Below are positions 1 through 5,596 of a stretch of DNA of 5,601 nt, one piece after another. The stretch's first letter is position 1, and the number at the start of each line of letters is the position of its first letter. Source of the DNA: an uncultured bacterium (GTDB taxonomy: Bacteria; Cyanobacteriota; Vampirovibrionia; Gastranaerophilales; Gastranaerophilaceae); the NCBI GenBank assembly GCA_948888345.1, contig CAQTPN010000094.1, positions 1 to 5,601 of the forward strand. Reading direction: 5' to 3'. The notes beneath the pieces were generated by a model, which was not told the origin of the DNA, ran no database searches, and saw nothing but the letters and a program-made list of their open reading frames with translations. Both the position numbers and the translations under genes were made by a program.

Positions 1-1038
1 TTCATCAAAATTATTGTCATGGATTAAAAGCACAACCTTTGAATCAGGATAAATCATTTTAATATTCTGACACAAAGGGCTTATTGAAATAATGCTTTCA
101 TTAGGGTCATCCACTTTCGGGGTATTAATTATTAAAAATAATTTCTGAAACTGGTATTTAATCTCTCTTGACGCAATTTTAAACCCGAAAAGATAGAAAT
201 CTTTTTTATTTTGATAATGTTTTATCGTATAGTAAAAATTTCTCTCTTTTTCAATTACAAAATCTTGAAATTTAATGTTGTTTTCTTTCATAAATTTTAC
301 AACATTAATCTTTGAATTAACTTTATCTTCAAGCTTAGCAAAAGTCTGTTTTAAGCGCATTGTCGAAAAGCTGTTTACAAAATAATAATATTTAACCCCG
401 GGAACCGTAATTAAAGATTTTGTGTTATGAAGTGCTTTTGTTAAAAATTCAGGGTCCTCATAATAAACATTTTCTTCAAAACGAAGTCCTTCCAATACCT
501 CTTTTTTATATAAAATCCCCCACACCTGCCAGTGTGACGGCACCTTTAAAGTTTTTGCAAGGTTATTAAACCCTGTATAAAAAATTTCTTCTTTATAATT
601 TGAATACCGCCTGAATTTTCCTGACGATTTAATTCTGACAACAGATGCTGCTGCGATATCCGTATTGTGCCTCTTCAAACAATTCAGCATCTTTTCAATA
701 TAATCAATATCAATCCAATCATCAGCATCAACAAATGTTATAAAATCACCCTTTGCAGCCTCTAATCCTTTATTCCTTGCCGCCCCCTGTTTTTGATTCG
801 GCTGTTCGATAATTTTTATCCTATCATCTTCATCTGCAAGCTGCTGCACAATATTCATTGTTTTATCCGTAGAGCCGTCATTTATAACAATGATTTCAAT
901 ATCTGAAAATGTCTGGGTCAAAATACTGTTTAAACACCTTGCAATGTACCTTTCAGTATTATAAACAGGCACAATAACCGACACCTTCGGAGGCATTTCG
1001 GGTTTTTTATTCTCTTCATTTTGTGATGCTTCAGACAT
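1..1038 (-). CDS. Family 2 glycosyltransferase (GT-A fold), C-terminus cut by window edge
   Basis: The reading frame is open for 346 codons from the ATG at 1038 to the left edge, so the protein is incomplete. GT2 enzymes of this type transfer a sugar from a nucleotide-sugar donor to a glycan or lipid-linked acceptor at the cytoplasmic face of the membrane. Residues 18-110 form the nucleotide-binding half: a KVSVIVPVYN strand, then NDGSTDKT (53-60), QGAARNKGL (84-92) and the metal-binding DAD in VDADDW (103-108). The acidic pair E194-D195 in VYYEDPEF fits the catalytic-base position of WcaA-like members. No membrane segment is seen. Residues 260-346 lie beyond the usual GT-A core and may start another domain. 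The start is chosen because GGAAGGA lies about 11 bases upstream; the first 15 residues are polar and precede the fold. The family is confident; donor and acceptor cannot be told. It is divergent from the gene at 1364. Confidence 0.93.
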   Translation of the reverse strand, partial: MSEASQNEENKKPEMPPKVSVIVPVYNTERYIARCLNSILTQTFSDIEIIVINDGSTDKTMNIVQQLADEDDRIKIIEQPNQKQGAARNKGLEAAKGDFITFVDADDWIDIDYIEKMLNCLKRHNTDIAAASVVRIKSSGKFRRYSNYKEEIFYTGFNNLAKTLKVPSHWQVWGILYKKEVLEGLRFEENVYYEDPEFLTKALHNTKSLITVPGVKYYYFVNSFSTMRLKQTFAKLEDKVNSKINVVKFMKENNIKFQDFVIEKERNFYYTIKHYQNKKDFYLFGFKIASREIKYQFQKLFLIINTPKVDDPNESIISISPLCQNIKMIYPDSKVVLLIHDNNFDE

Positions 1039-1116
1039 CAATATAATTTTCCTTCCGGCTGATTGTTAAGAATAATTGGCAGCCTTTATTGATTTTTAGA
1101 AAGTTAATACCACGCT

Positions 1117-1145
1117 ATAATACCATAGAAACAAGGAACTATTAA
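1117..1145 (-). promoter_or_regulatory. Candidate sigma-70 promoter for the glycosyltransferase gene
   Basis: Read on the minus strand, TTAATA (1145-1140, 4 of 6 to the -35 consensus) and TATTAT (1122-1117, 5 of 6 to the -10 consensus) are separated by 17 bases. Transcription would begin near 1110, giving a leader of about 70 bases before the ATG at 1038. The region is AT-rich, so chance matches are likely. The same bases contain a perfect TATAAT on the plus strand (1116-1121), which lacks a well-spaced -35. Confidence 0.35.
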
Positions 1146-1170
1146 TCCTTTGTTAAATAATGTGAAGTAA

Positions 1171-1205
1171 AAAACAAAGCCTCTGTTTTGGAAAGGCTTT
1201 GTTTT
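1171..1205. terminator. Rho-independent-terminator-like hairpin, usable in both directions
   Basis: AAAACAAAGCC (1171-1181) is perfectly complementary to GGCTTTGTTTT (1195-1205). One further T-A pair (1182/1194) leaves a loop of about 11 bases. On the minus strand the stem runs into six consecutive T residues (1174-1169), a classic terminator tail. On the plus strand the T run is only four bases and lies within the stem before AATTC. The hairpin therefore looks stronger for minus-strand transcription, where it would shield the glycosyltransferase promoter from antisense read-through from the right. It could also end a short plus-strand transcript. Confidence 0.7.
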
Positions 1206-1250
1206 AATTCATCATGCAAGATTTTTATAATACATATTATATCATTTTTT

Positions 1251-1279
1251 TTGATATATTTTCAAATCTTTATTATATT
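1251..1279 (+). promoter_or_regulatory. Candidate sigma-70 promoter for the gene at 1364
   Basis: TTGATA (1251-1256) and TATATT (1274-1279) each match consensus at 5 of 6 positions with the ideal 17-base spacing. Initiation would fall near 1286, about 78 bases upstream of the ATG at 1364. This position supports the later start codon, since a start at 1214 would lie upstream of the promoter. The surrounding DNA is almost pure A+T, which raises the chance of a false match. Confidence 0.45.
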
Positions 1280-1363
1280 TTTAAAAATTATTTTAAATAT
1301 CGAATTATTAATTTTTTGTATAATTTACAGAATTTTGTTCTGACCTGCTGCATAATAGTTCTT

Positions 1364-2134
1364 ATGAATGCTGAATTAACAAATAATATATTGCCGCCCG
1401 TGCCAAATATAAGTTTAAAAATTCAAAGACAAACAGTAAAGTCTGCACCTGAATTCCTGAATTTTCCTCAAACTAAAATCTTTAAAGCAGTAAATTTTAA
1501 CTTTGAAGAAATTTTTAATACCGGATTTAAAAGCGAAGAAACGGACGTTTTAATAATTCTTTTTCATCTTTATTTAGCAGGTAAAGAAAAAGACGGCCTG
1601 TTATATATAAATACGGATGACATTCTTTTCTTCCGCTCAATTAAGAAAAATCGGGCCGGTTATAAAAGAAATACAAGACAGAGAATAGATAAAATAATAA
1701 AGAAACTTGAAACTACAGGGCTTTTCGCCCTTTGTGATTATAAAGAATTTAACTACATCCTTGATTTTAATCAAAATTATTTTGAAGATATTGAAAAAAT
1801 AGTTCCCGTTAATCAAAAACTTCTTAGATTAAACCCCGGTACAAAAAGTTGGCATAAGTCCATAGGTTTATATTTAACATTTATAAAAAATAATATTACC
1901 TCCCCATCTTGCACAATTCAAATAAAAAAGCTTTTAAAAATAATTTCCGCCTCTTCCTCCACAAAGACTCTTTTTCCGTTTCAAATAAGGCAGAGGTTTG
2001 AAGATATGATGGATGAATTGAATTTTGAAGGATTTTTTAAAGGCTGGCATTATAAAAATATTGATGAAGAAATTTTCAATTGTAAAAACTGGCTCTATTT
2101 TTGGAAATTACTCTCCGTAAAAATTATATTTTAA
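1364..2134 (+). CDS. Hypothetical protein with two probable winged-helix segments; possible phage/plasmid-type DNA-binding or replication protein
   Basis: I do not recognise this 256-residue basic protein. Residues 60-122 look like a winged-helix unit: a helix (DVLIILFHLYLAG), a stretch with INTDDILFF, a basic run (KKNRAGYKRNTRQR, 94-107), then a helix KIIKKLETTGLF leading into a strand-like wing. A second unit is suggested at about 155-232, with RLNPGTKSWHKSIGLYLTFI, a linker, RQRFEDMMDELNFEGFF and GWHYKNIDEE. Two tandem winged helices are typical of plasmid RepA/RepE/Pi-type initiators, and this layout resembles them; that is inference, and a transcriptional regulator is equally possible. 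The frame stays open back to an ATG at 1214, but those 50 residues look like translated AT-rich DNA and would start upstream of the best promoter. No clear ribosome site precedes 1364, so the start is uncertain. It lies 102 bases ahead of the tail-fibre cassette on the same strand. Confidence 0.72.
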   Translation: MNAELTNNILPPVPNISLKIQRQTVKSAPEFLNFPQTKIFKAVNFNFEEIFNTGFKSEETDVLIILFHLYLAGKEKDGLLYINTDDILFFRSIKKNRAGYKRNTRQRIDKIIKKLETTGLFALCDYKEFNYILDFNQNYFEDIEKIVPVNQKLLRLNPGTKSWHKSIGLYLTFIKNNITSPSCTIQIKKLLKIISASSSTKTLFPFQIRQRFEDMMDELNFEGFFKGWHYKNIDEEIFNCKNWLYFWKLLSVKIIF

Positions 2135-2236
2135 TATTAAAAAACTCACCCTGTCTCCATAGAAAAATATTTTTTAAAACAAACACGGCTGTAAGCTTAT
2201 CTTTGTAGGTTTTAAAAAATTGAAAGGAGATTTAAA
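2135..2236 (+). other. Gap between DNA-binding protein gene and tail-fibre cassette
   Basis: These 102 bases contain the all-AT palindrome AAAAATATTTTT (2163-2174), too weak to call a terminator, and no convincing -35/-10 pair. The only clear signal is the ribosome site AAAGGAG at 2223-2229, seven bases before the GTG start at 2237. The cassette may be transcribed from here by an unrecognised promoter or by read-through from the gene upstream. Confidence 0.5.
2223..2229 (+). promoter_or_regulatory. Strong ribosome binding site fixing a GTG start
   Basis: AAAGGAG lies seven bases before GTG at 2237. This is the best Shine-Dalgarno sequence in the window and decides the start of the 124-residue protein, since no ATG gives a better-placed N-terminus. 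Confidence 0.8.
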
Positions 2237-2611
2237 GTGCCGTTTACATTAGACAGTAAAAATTACTCAATCAAAATGAGAAAGGGGGATTCAGGCTCAA
2301 TTATTTTTAAATTCAATATTCCCCTTAATGATTTTTGTATTGATTTTTGCGTTTCAAAAGATTTTGACAACAAAATCATCCCCGTTATTTCAAAAGCTTA
2401 TAAGGGAATTGAGGGAGATACTCTTGAAGTTAATATTACATCCGAAGATACGGAAAAAATTGATATCGGCGAAGATTTCGCAGGCCAGTATTATTGGAGC
2501 CTTAAAATTCATAACGACCAGGGTTTTGCCTCAACCTTAATCCCGAATAAATTTAGAAAAACGCCAAGATTTTTTATATACCCAAAATTAGGAGACTGCC
2601 CGAATGAATAG
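2237..2611 (+). CDS. Small beta-rich phage baseplate/tail-adaptor-like protein
   Basis: This 124-residue protein has no signal peptide or membrane segment. It is predicted to be almost entirely beta strand: YSIKMRKGDSGSIIFKFNI (10-28), CIDFCVSK (34-41), DTLEVNITSEDTEKI (61-75), GQYYWSLKIHN (83-93) and RFFIYPKLG (111-119). The order 'motif with KGDSG, strand for attempted input, K..., VNIT..DT, G.YYW.LKI' matches the general plan of Ig-like N-terminal domains in phage baseplate upper proteins (BppU_N-like) and similar tail accessory proteins; this is pattern resemblance, not a proven match. Such proteins sit at the tail tip and hold receptor-binding fibres. The GTG start follows AAAGGAG. Its last 8 bases overlap the start of the next gene, so the two are very likely translationally coupled, which fits a baseplate-fibre pair. 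Confidence 0.75.
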   Translation: MPFTLDSKNYSIKMRKGDSGSIIFKFNIPLNDFCIDFCVSKDFDNKIIPVISKAYKGIEGDTLEVNITSEDTEKIDIGEDFAGQYYWSLKIHNDQGFASTLIPNKFRKTPRFFIYPKLGDCPNE

Positions 2612-3365
2612 CGAAAATAATATAGAAATAAAAAGCATAGAAATTAAAGACGGATGCAATAATAACGCAATTTTTGTTGAAATTAAAAATGATGCGGAAT
2701 ATTTAATCGCAGCCCACAACGCAAGCAAGGAAGCACACCACGGCATAGTTCAAGAATTGGAAGGAAAAATTAACGCACTTAATGGCACAATAAACGAAAT
2801 TGAAGATAATATGGTATCTAATTCAAACCTGCCTCAAAAATTATCGGAGCTTGAAAATGATATGAATTTCGTAAGCGAAAGCACCCTGATACAGGCCATT
2901 GAAACAAGGGGGTTAATTAATAACACAACCCTAAATGAAAAAGAAGCCAATATAAATAATCTGATAACAACAAATACAAACACGCTTAATACAAAAATTG
3001 AAAATTTAAAACAGAAAGTTATAGATTTAACAGACCCTGAAATAATAACCACAATGTGCATGCCGAGCGAAAAACAGGTAATATACATTTCATCATTTAC
3101 AACGGGAGAATTTAATTTTGTAATGCCTGCAAACGGCGTGCTTGCTGTCGGCGGACGCGCAAAATCAGATGTCGGTATGATGACCGCAACAAGAGTAAGC
3201 GCAAATACGGAACAAGCGGTAACCGTATACCCCAAAGACCATATAGGTTCATTTGAAATGCTTGTAAATAAAAATGAAACCGTAAGGATATGGACTCAAA
3301 ACTTCTACATAAGTCATGTGAAATTTTCATACCTCAACGGCGTCGCCCCAAAAGATGAAGAATAA
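2604..3365 (+). CDS. Phage tail-fibre-like protein with coiled-coil shaft and C-terminal beta head
   Basis: This 253-residue protein has the layout of a short trimeric receptor-binding fibre. Residues 1-37 are an N-terminal attachment region. HNASKEAHHGI (38-48) matches the 'HN.s...H..i' motif common just before the shaft of phage tail fibres. Residues 48-141 are heptad-like and rich in Leu, Ile, Asn and Glu, consistent with a coiled coil. Residues 152-247 form a beta-rich head (FNFVMPANGVLAVGG, TVRIWTQNFYISHVKFSYL) of the kind that binds surface glycans; its fold is not identified. AGGAG at 2590-2594 is placed nine bases before the ATG, and the start overlaps the upstream gene by 8 bases. 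The base composition of the head rises to about 50-55% G+C at 3121-3240. The likely role is host-surface recognition by a phage or phage-like particle; the receptor is unknown. Confidence 0.8.
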   Translation: MNSENNIEIKSIEIKDGCNNNAIFVEIKNDAEYLIAAHNASKEAHHGIVQELEGKINALNGTINEIEDNMVSNSNLPQKLSELENDMNFVSESTLIQAIETRGLINNTTLNEKEANINNLITTNTNTLNTKIENLKQKVIDLTDPEIITTMCMPSEKQVIYISSFTTGEFNFVMPANGVLAVGGRAKSDVGMMTATRVSANTEQAVTVYPKDHIGSFEMLVNKNETVRIWTQNFYISHVKFSYLNGVAPKDEE

Positions 3366-3390
3366 AAACAAATGAAGAAAGGAAAATTCT

Positions 3391-3789
3391 ATGTATATAT
3401 TAAAAGATAAAGATAATAATATCTTATCTTACTCAAAAAGCAAAAGAATAATAAATGATGCACAAATTATGTTTAATTCCCGGGAAACTTCAATAGAAGA
3501 AACTGAAGAAGAAATAATCACAGCTGGCGGCAAAGCTTATTTAAAATCACACTGGGAAGAATACATAAATTCAGAAGAATATAAATATTCAATTGAAAAA
3601 GAAAATGCTGAAAAAGAAATTTCCGCACTTAAAAAAGAACTTCAGGAAGATGATTATAAAATTATAAAAGCCTTTGAATGCTCCATAAAAGGGGAAATTC
3701 CCCCATATAATATGGAAGAAATTCTAAACCTTAGAAATTCTAAACGCTATAGAATAAATGAACTTCAAGCTTCTTTCTCCATAAATTAA
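3391..3789 (+). CDS. Small tail-fibre assembly/XkdW-like protein
   Basis: This 132-residue acidic and lysine-rich protein starts at an ATG seven bases after GAAAGGA (3377-3383) and 25 bases after the fibre gene. The N-terminal part (MYILKDKDNNILSYSKSK) is a short beta hairpin-like segment. Residues 66-90 are a charged helix (KYSIEKENAEKEISALKKEL). The segment EDDYKIIKAFECSIKG (86-101) followed by LRNSKRYRINELQ (114-126) resembles the C-terminal helix pair of small phage proteins encoded right after tail fibres (tail-fibre assembly chaperones and XkdW-like proteins, with a 'DYK.IK...' then 'R...R..IN.L' pattern). Gene order supports a role in folding or attaching the fibre at 2604. This is inferred from motif and position; no homologue is named with certainty. 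The C-terminus ends with a short Ser-Phe-Ser-Ile-Asn tail. Confidence 0.68.
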   Translation: MYILKDKDNNILSYSKSKRIINDAQIMFNSRETSIEETEEEIITAGGKAYLKSHWEEYINSEEYKYSIEKENAEKEISALKKELQEDDYKIIKAFECSIKGEIPPYNMEEILNLRNSKRYRINELQASFSIN

Positions 3790-3893
3790 GACGTAATGTA
3801 AACATTGCGCACTTGTCTTTTCCTCCCTTATTTATTTTTAACTCTCTTCTTCTAAAATTCAGGGGGGATTTTTTTCATGGTAAAATTTTATTA
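3790..3893 (+). other. Gap between tail cassette and aldolase-like gene
   Basis: These 104 bases hold a small inverted repeat (AATGT-AA-ACATT, 3794-3805), too short for a terminator, then a pyrimidine-rich stretch (3813-3860). A strong AGGGGGG (3861-3867) serves the mini-ORF at 3877. No good promoter pair was found, so it is unclear whether the aldolase gene has its own promoter or is read from the cassette. Confidence 0.45.
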
Positions 3894-3894
3894 A
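3877..3894 (+). CDS. Five-codon leader mini-ORF overlapping the aldolase-like start
   Basis: ATG at 3877 follows AGGGGGG (3861-3867) by nine bases, a good ribosome-site spacing. It reads Met-Val-Lys-Phe-Tyr and stops at TAA (3892-3894). The stop overlaps the next gene's ATG (3894-3896) in TAATG. The only good Shine-Dalgarno sequence in the area serves this mini-ORF and not the long gene, so the aldolase is probably reached by termination-reinitiation. The peptide itself probably has no function. ATGGTAAAA occurs at both starts (3877-3885 and 3894-3902), suggesting a 17-base duplication of the original start region. Confidence 0.4.
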   Translation: MVKFY

Positions 3895-4664
3895 TGGTAA
3901 AAGGTAATAAAATATTCATTCAATATCTTAAAGATTTAAAATCACTTGGCGCAAAGGCTTTTAAACTTGAGCTTGAAAGCGAATATATTCAAGAGCCGCT
4001 TTGCAGAGAAATTTCAAACATTATAAAGGAAAATTCTCTTCTTTTTGCTCTAAAGCTTGGCGGGTTTTCCTCTTATAACGATATTTTAATCTCAAAAAAT
4101 ATTGATGCGGACATAATAATAGCACCGATGGTGGAAACAGACTATGCGCTTAAAAAATTCATTGAAACCCTGAGGTGTACATATTCTTCCTTTGAAATCT
4201 CAAATAAAAAAATCTTTATTAATATTGAAACAAAATCAGGAATTGAAAATTTTGACAAAATCTTAAATTCAAAATATTTTGAAACACTTGACGGGATTGT
4301 AATCGGAAGAGGAGATTTAACATCATCATTTGAAATTCCTCATTCTTTAGTTAATTCAAATGATGTCAAAAAAATAATAATTCCTGTTATTGAAAAATGT
4401 CTTAACAACAATAAAAAAGTAATTTTGGGCGGAAATATAACTGCAAAATCTGTTGAATTTCTAAAAGATTTTTCTTCAATCATTTCAGGTTTTGAAACAA
4501 GAAAAATATTTTTTGATTTTGATACAGTCAATAAAGAAAATCTTGATAATATCATAAACAAAGCAATTGAATTTGAAATATTTTACCTTGAAATGTTATT
4601 TGAAATTCAAAATCAAAGAAATATTAAAGATAGAATAAACACCTTAAAAGACAGGCTTCAATAA
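3894..4664 (+). CDS. HpcH/HpaI aldolase/citrate lyase-family protein
   Basis: This 256-residue protein fits the phosphoenolpyruvate/pyruvate-type TIM barrel of the HpcH/HpaI aldolase and citrate lyase family, whose members make or break C-C bonds next to a pyruvate- or acetyl-like enolate bound to Mg2+. Visible barrel motifs are LGAKAFKLELE (18-28), LKLGG (53-57), DIIIAPMVET (73-82), FINIETKSGIENF (108-120), GIVIGRGDLTSS (134-145), KVILGGNIT (175-183) and FETRKIFFD (200-208). E112 and D141 are at the usual metal-ligand positions. It belongs to a short subgroup that ends in an 'ETRK..FD' strand followed by a long C-terminal helix; its substrate is unknown. The frame is open upstream to 3813, but Met at 3894 places the N-terminus where the barrel begins. 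The C-terminal 40 residues are helical and highly charged. The family is well supported; the specific reaction is not. Confidence 0.82.
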   Translation: MVKGNKIFIQYLKDLKSLGAKAFKLELESEYIQEPLCREISNIIKENSLLFALKLGGFSSYNDILISKNIDADIIIAPMVETDYALKKFIETLRCTYSSFEISNKKIFINIETKSGIENFDKILNSKYFETLDGIVIGRGDLTSSFEIPHSLVNSNDVKKIIIPVIEKCLNNNKKVILGGNITAKSVEFLKDFSSIISGFETRKIFFDFDTVNKENLDNIINKAIEFEIFYLEMLFEIQNQRNIKDRINTLKDRLQ

Positions 4665-4666
4665 GG

Positions 4667-5596
4667 TTAATCAACGCACTTTGTGCATTCTTTTCCTATT
4701 GTTTTTCCAAAAATAAGCCTCAAGCCTCCAAAGCGTTTTTTCAATGTATTTTTAATGCCGCAGGTTATTTCATTCAGGTTTTTAATAATATACCCTGTGT
4801 CATTCACGCCTGTTTCAATGTTTGGCATGCTGTTATTTGTAAATTCATTTATTTTCCTTACGGTCTCCTGCAGGTCTGTAGTTGAATTTCTAACATTTTC
4901 CGTCACATCTTCAAGATTAGACATTGTTTTATCTAAATTTTCCTGCTTAATTGAACGGTTTAATTTAATGGTTAAATCTTCAATATTTCTTGTAGTCTGT
5001 TCAAGGTTATCCGTTGTGGTTTTAAGATTTTTCCTGTTTTCATTTGCCATCTCATTTAAGGTAGTAAATAAATCTTTAAGCGCACCTATGGTATCTTGAA
5101 GCTCTTCCACCGTTTTTTCAAGATTCTCCTTCATATTATCAAGAGAATCTGTTTCCTGGCTGGATAAAAATGTTTCAATATCAACCGTAGACTTACCATG
5201 AACGATATCCCCGCTTTCAATATATGCAATTTCGGGAGAATCGGGGTAAATAATATCAATATAGTCTATTTTTCTCCACTTATCTTTTTCTCTTTGAAGT
5301 TTTACACTTATATTCTTTGGCAGCCTTAAATTTTTATTAGGAAAAAGCGCGATTTTCATATGTGTTGATGTATAATCATCGCACGGCTTAACATATAAAA
5401 CCTTTCCTATTTTATACCCCTTATAAAAGACATTTATCCTGCCTTTTATAGGACGAAGCTCCCCAAATTCAGCCGTGATAAAAGTGTATGTAAGTCTTTG
5501 ATACAACAATACACCCATCATAATAATAAAGGCGGCAATTAAAATCTGCCATAAAAATTTAACAATAAAATTCTTTACAATTTCAAACATTTTCAT
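4667..5596 (-). CDS. MlaD-family (MCE domain) lipid-transport protein
   Basis: This 309-residue protein has one N-terminal membrane segment (about 11-32), then an MCE domain at 38-136 with the signature VFYKGYKIGKVLYV (56-69) and a closing strand IESGDIVHGKST (126-137). Residues 150-285 are a long heptad-rich region with Leu, Ile, Asn and Thr, as in MCE proteins that form a hexameric ring with a helical tunnel. In Mla-type systems MlaD is anchored in the inner membrane and passes phospholipids between the MlaFE transporter and the envelope. The partner ATPase and permease would be expected beyond 5601 but are not in the window. The C-terminus RFGGLRLIFGKTIGKE is basic and hydrophobic and ends in CTKC-V-D. 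The start is the first ATG (5596); ATG at 5590 is also possible, and no ribosome site can be seen. It ends two bases from the aldolase stop. Confidence 0.88.
   Translation of the reverse strand: MKMFEIVKNFIVKFLWQILIAAFIIMMGVLLYQRLTYTFITAEFGELRPIKGRINVFYKGYKIGKVLYVKPCDDYTSTHMKIALFPNKNLRLPKNISVKLQREKDKWRKIDYIDIIYPDSPEIAYIESGDIVHGKSTVDIETFLSSQETDSLDNMKENLEKTVEELQDTIGALKDLFTTLNEMANENRKNLKTTTDNLEQTTRNIEDLTIKLNRSIKQENLDKTMSNLEDVTENVRNSTTDLQETVRKINEFTNNSMPNIETGVNDTGYIIKNLNEITCGIKNTLKKRFGGLRLIFGKTIGKECTKCVD

Larger units (their letters stand above)
1039..1363. other. Divergent intergenic region between glycosyltransferase and DNA-binding protein genes
   Basis: These 325 bases separate two divergently transcribed genes. 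They hold a candidate minus-strand promoter (1117-1145), a perfect GC-headed hairpin (1171-1205) and a candidate plus-strand promoter (1251-1279). There is also a short AT-only inverted repeat, TATAAT-ACAT-ATTATA, at 1226-1241. The right half (1206-1363) is extremely AT-rich. It is open in the frame of the downstream gene, but its translation is dominated by Tyr, Phe, Ile and Asn, as expected from AT-rich non-coding DNA. Confidence 0.7.

Noticed and set aside
1214..1363. In-frame N-terminal extension of the 1364 gene starting at ATG 1214
   Set aside because: Its 50 residues are nearly all Tyr, Phe, Ile, Asn and Leu as expected from AT-rich non-coding DNA; there is no ribosome site, and the best promoter (1251-1279) lies inside it.
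2328..2540. Plus-strand open frame inside the baseplate-like gene
   Set aside because: It is in another frame within a gene with a strong ribosome site and a coherent beta-rich protein.
2834..3330. Minus-strand open frames across the tail-fibre gene
   Set aside because: They lie antisense to a well-supported coding frame, have no ribosome sites and encode low-complexity sequence.
3121..3365. Possible diversity-generating retroelement variable region at the 3' end of the fibre gene
   Set aside because: No template repeat or reverse transcriptase gene is in the window, and the last codons show no array of AAY codons at variable positions.
3813..3893. Upstream extension of the aldolase-like frame to 3813
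   Set aside because: The 27 extra residues precede the barrel and are a hydrophobic translation of a pyrimidine-rich stretch with no ribosome site; 3894 matches where the fold begins.
1206..3893. Attachment-site direct repeats flanking the phage-like cassette
   Set aside because: No convincing repeat longer than a few AT-rich bases was seen on both sides, and there is no tRNA or integrase gene.
4683..5099. Plus-strand open frame opposite the MlaD-like gene
   Set aside because: It is antisense to the coiled-coil region; the Ser/Phe/Val-rich translation is a mirror of the heptad repeats.
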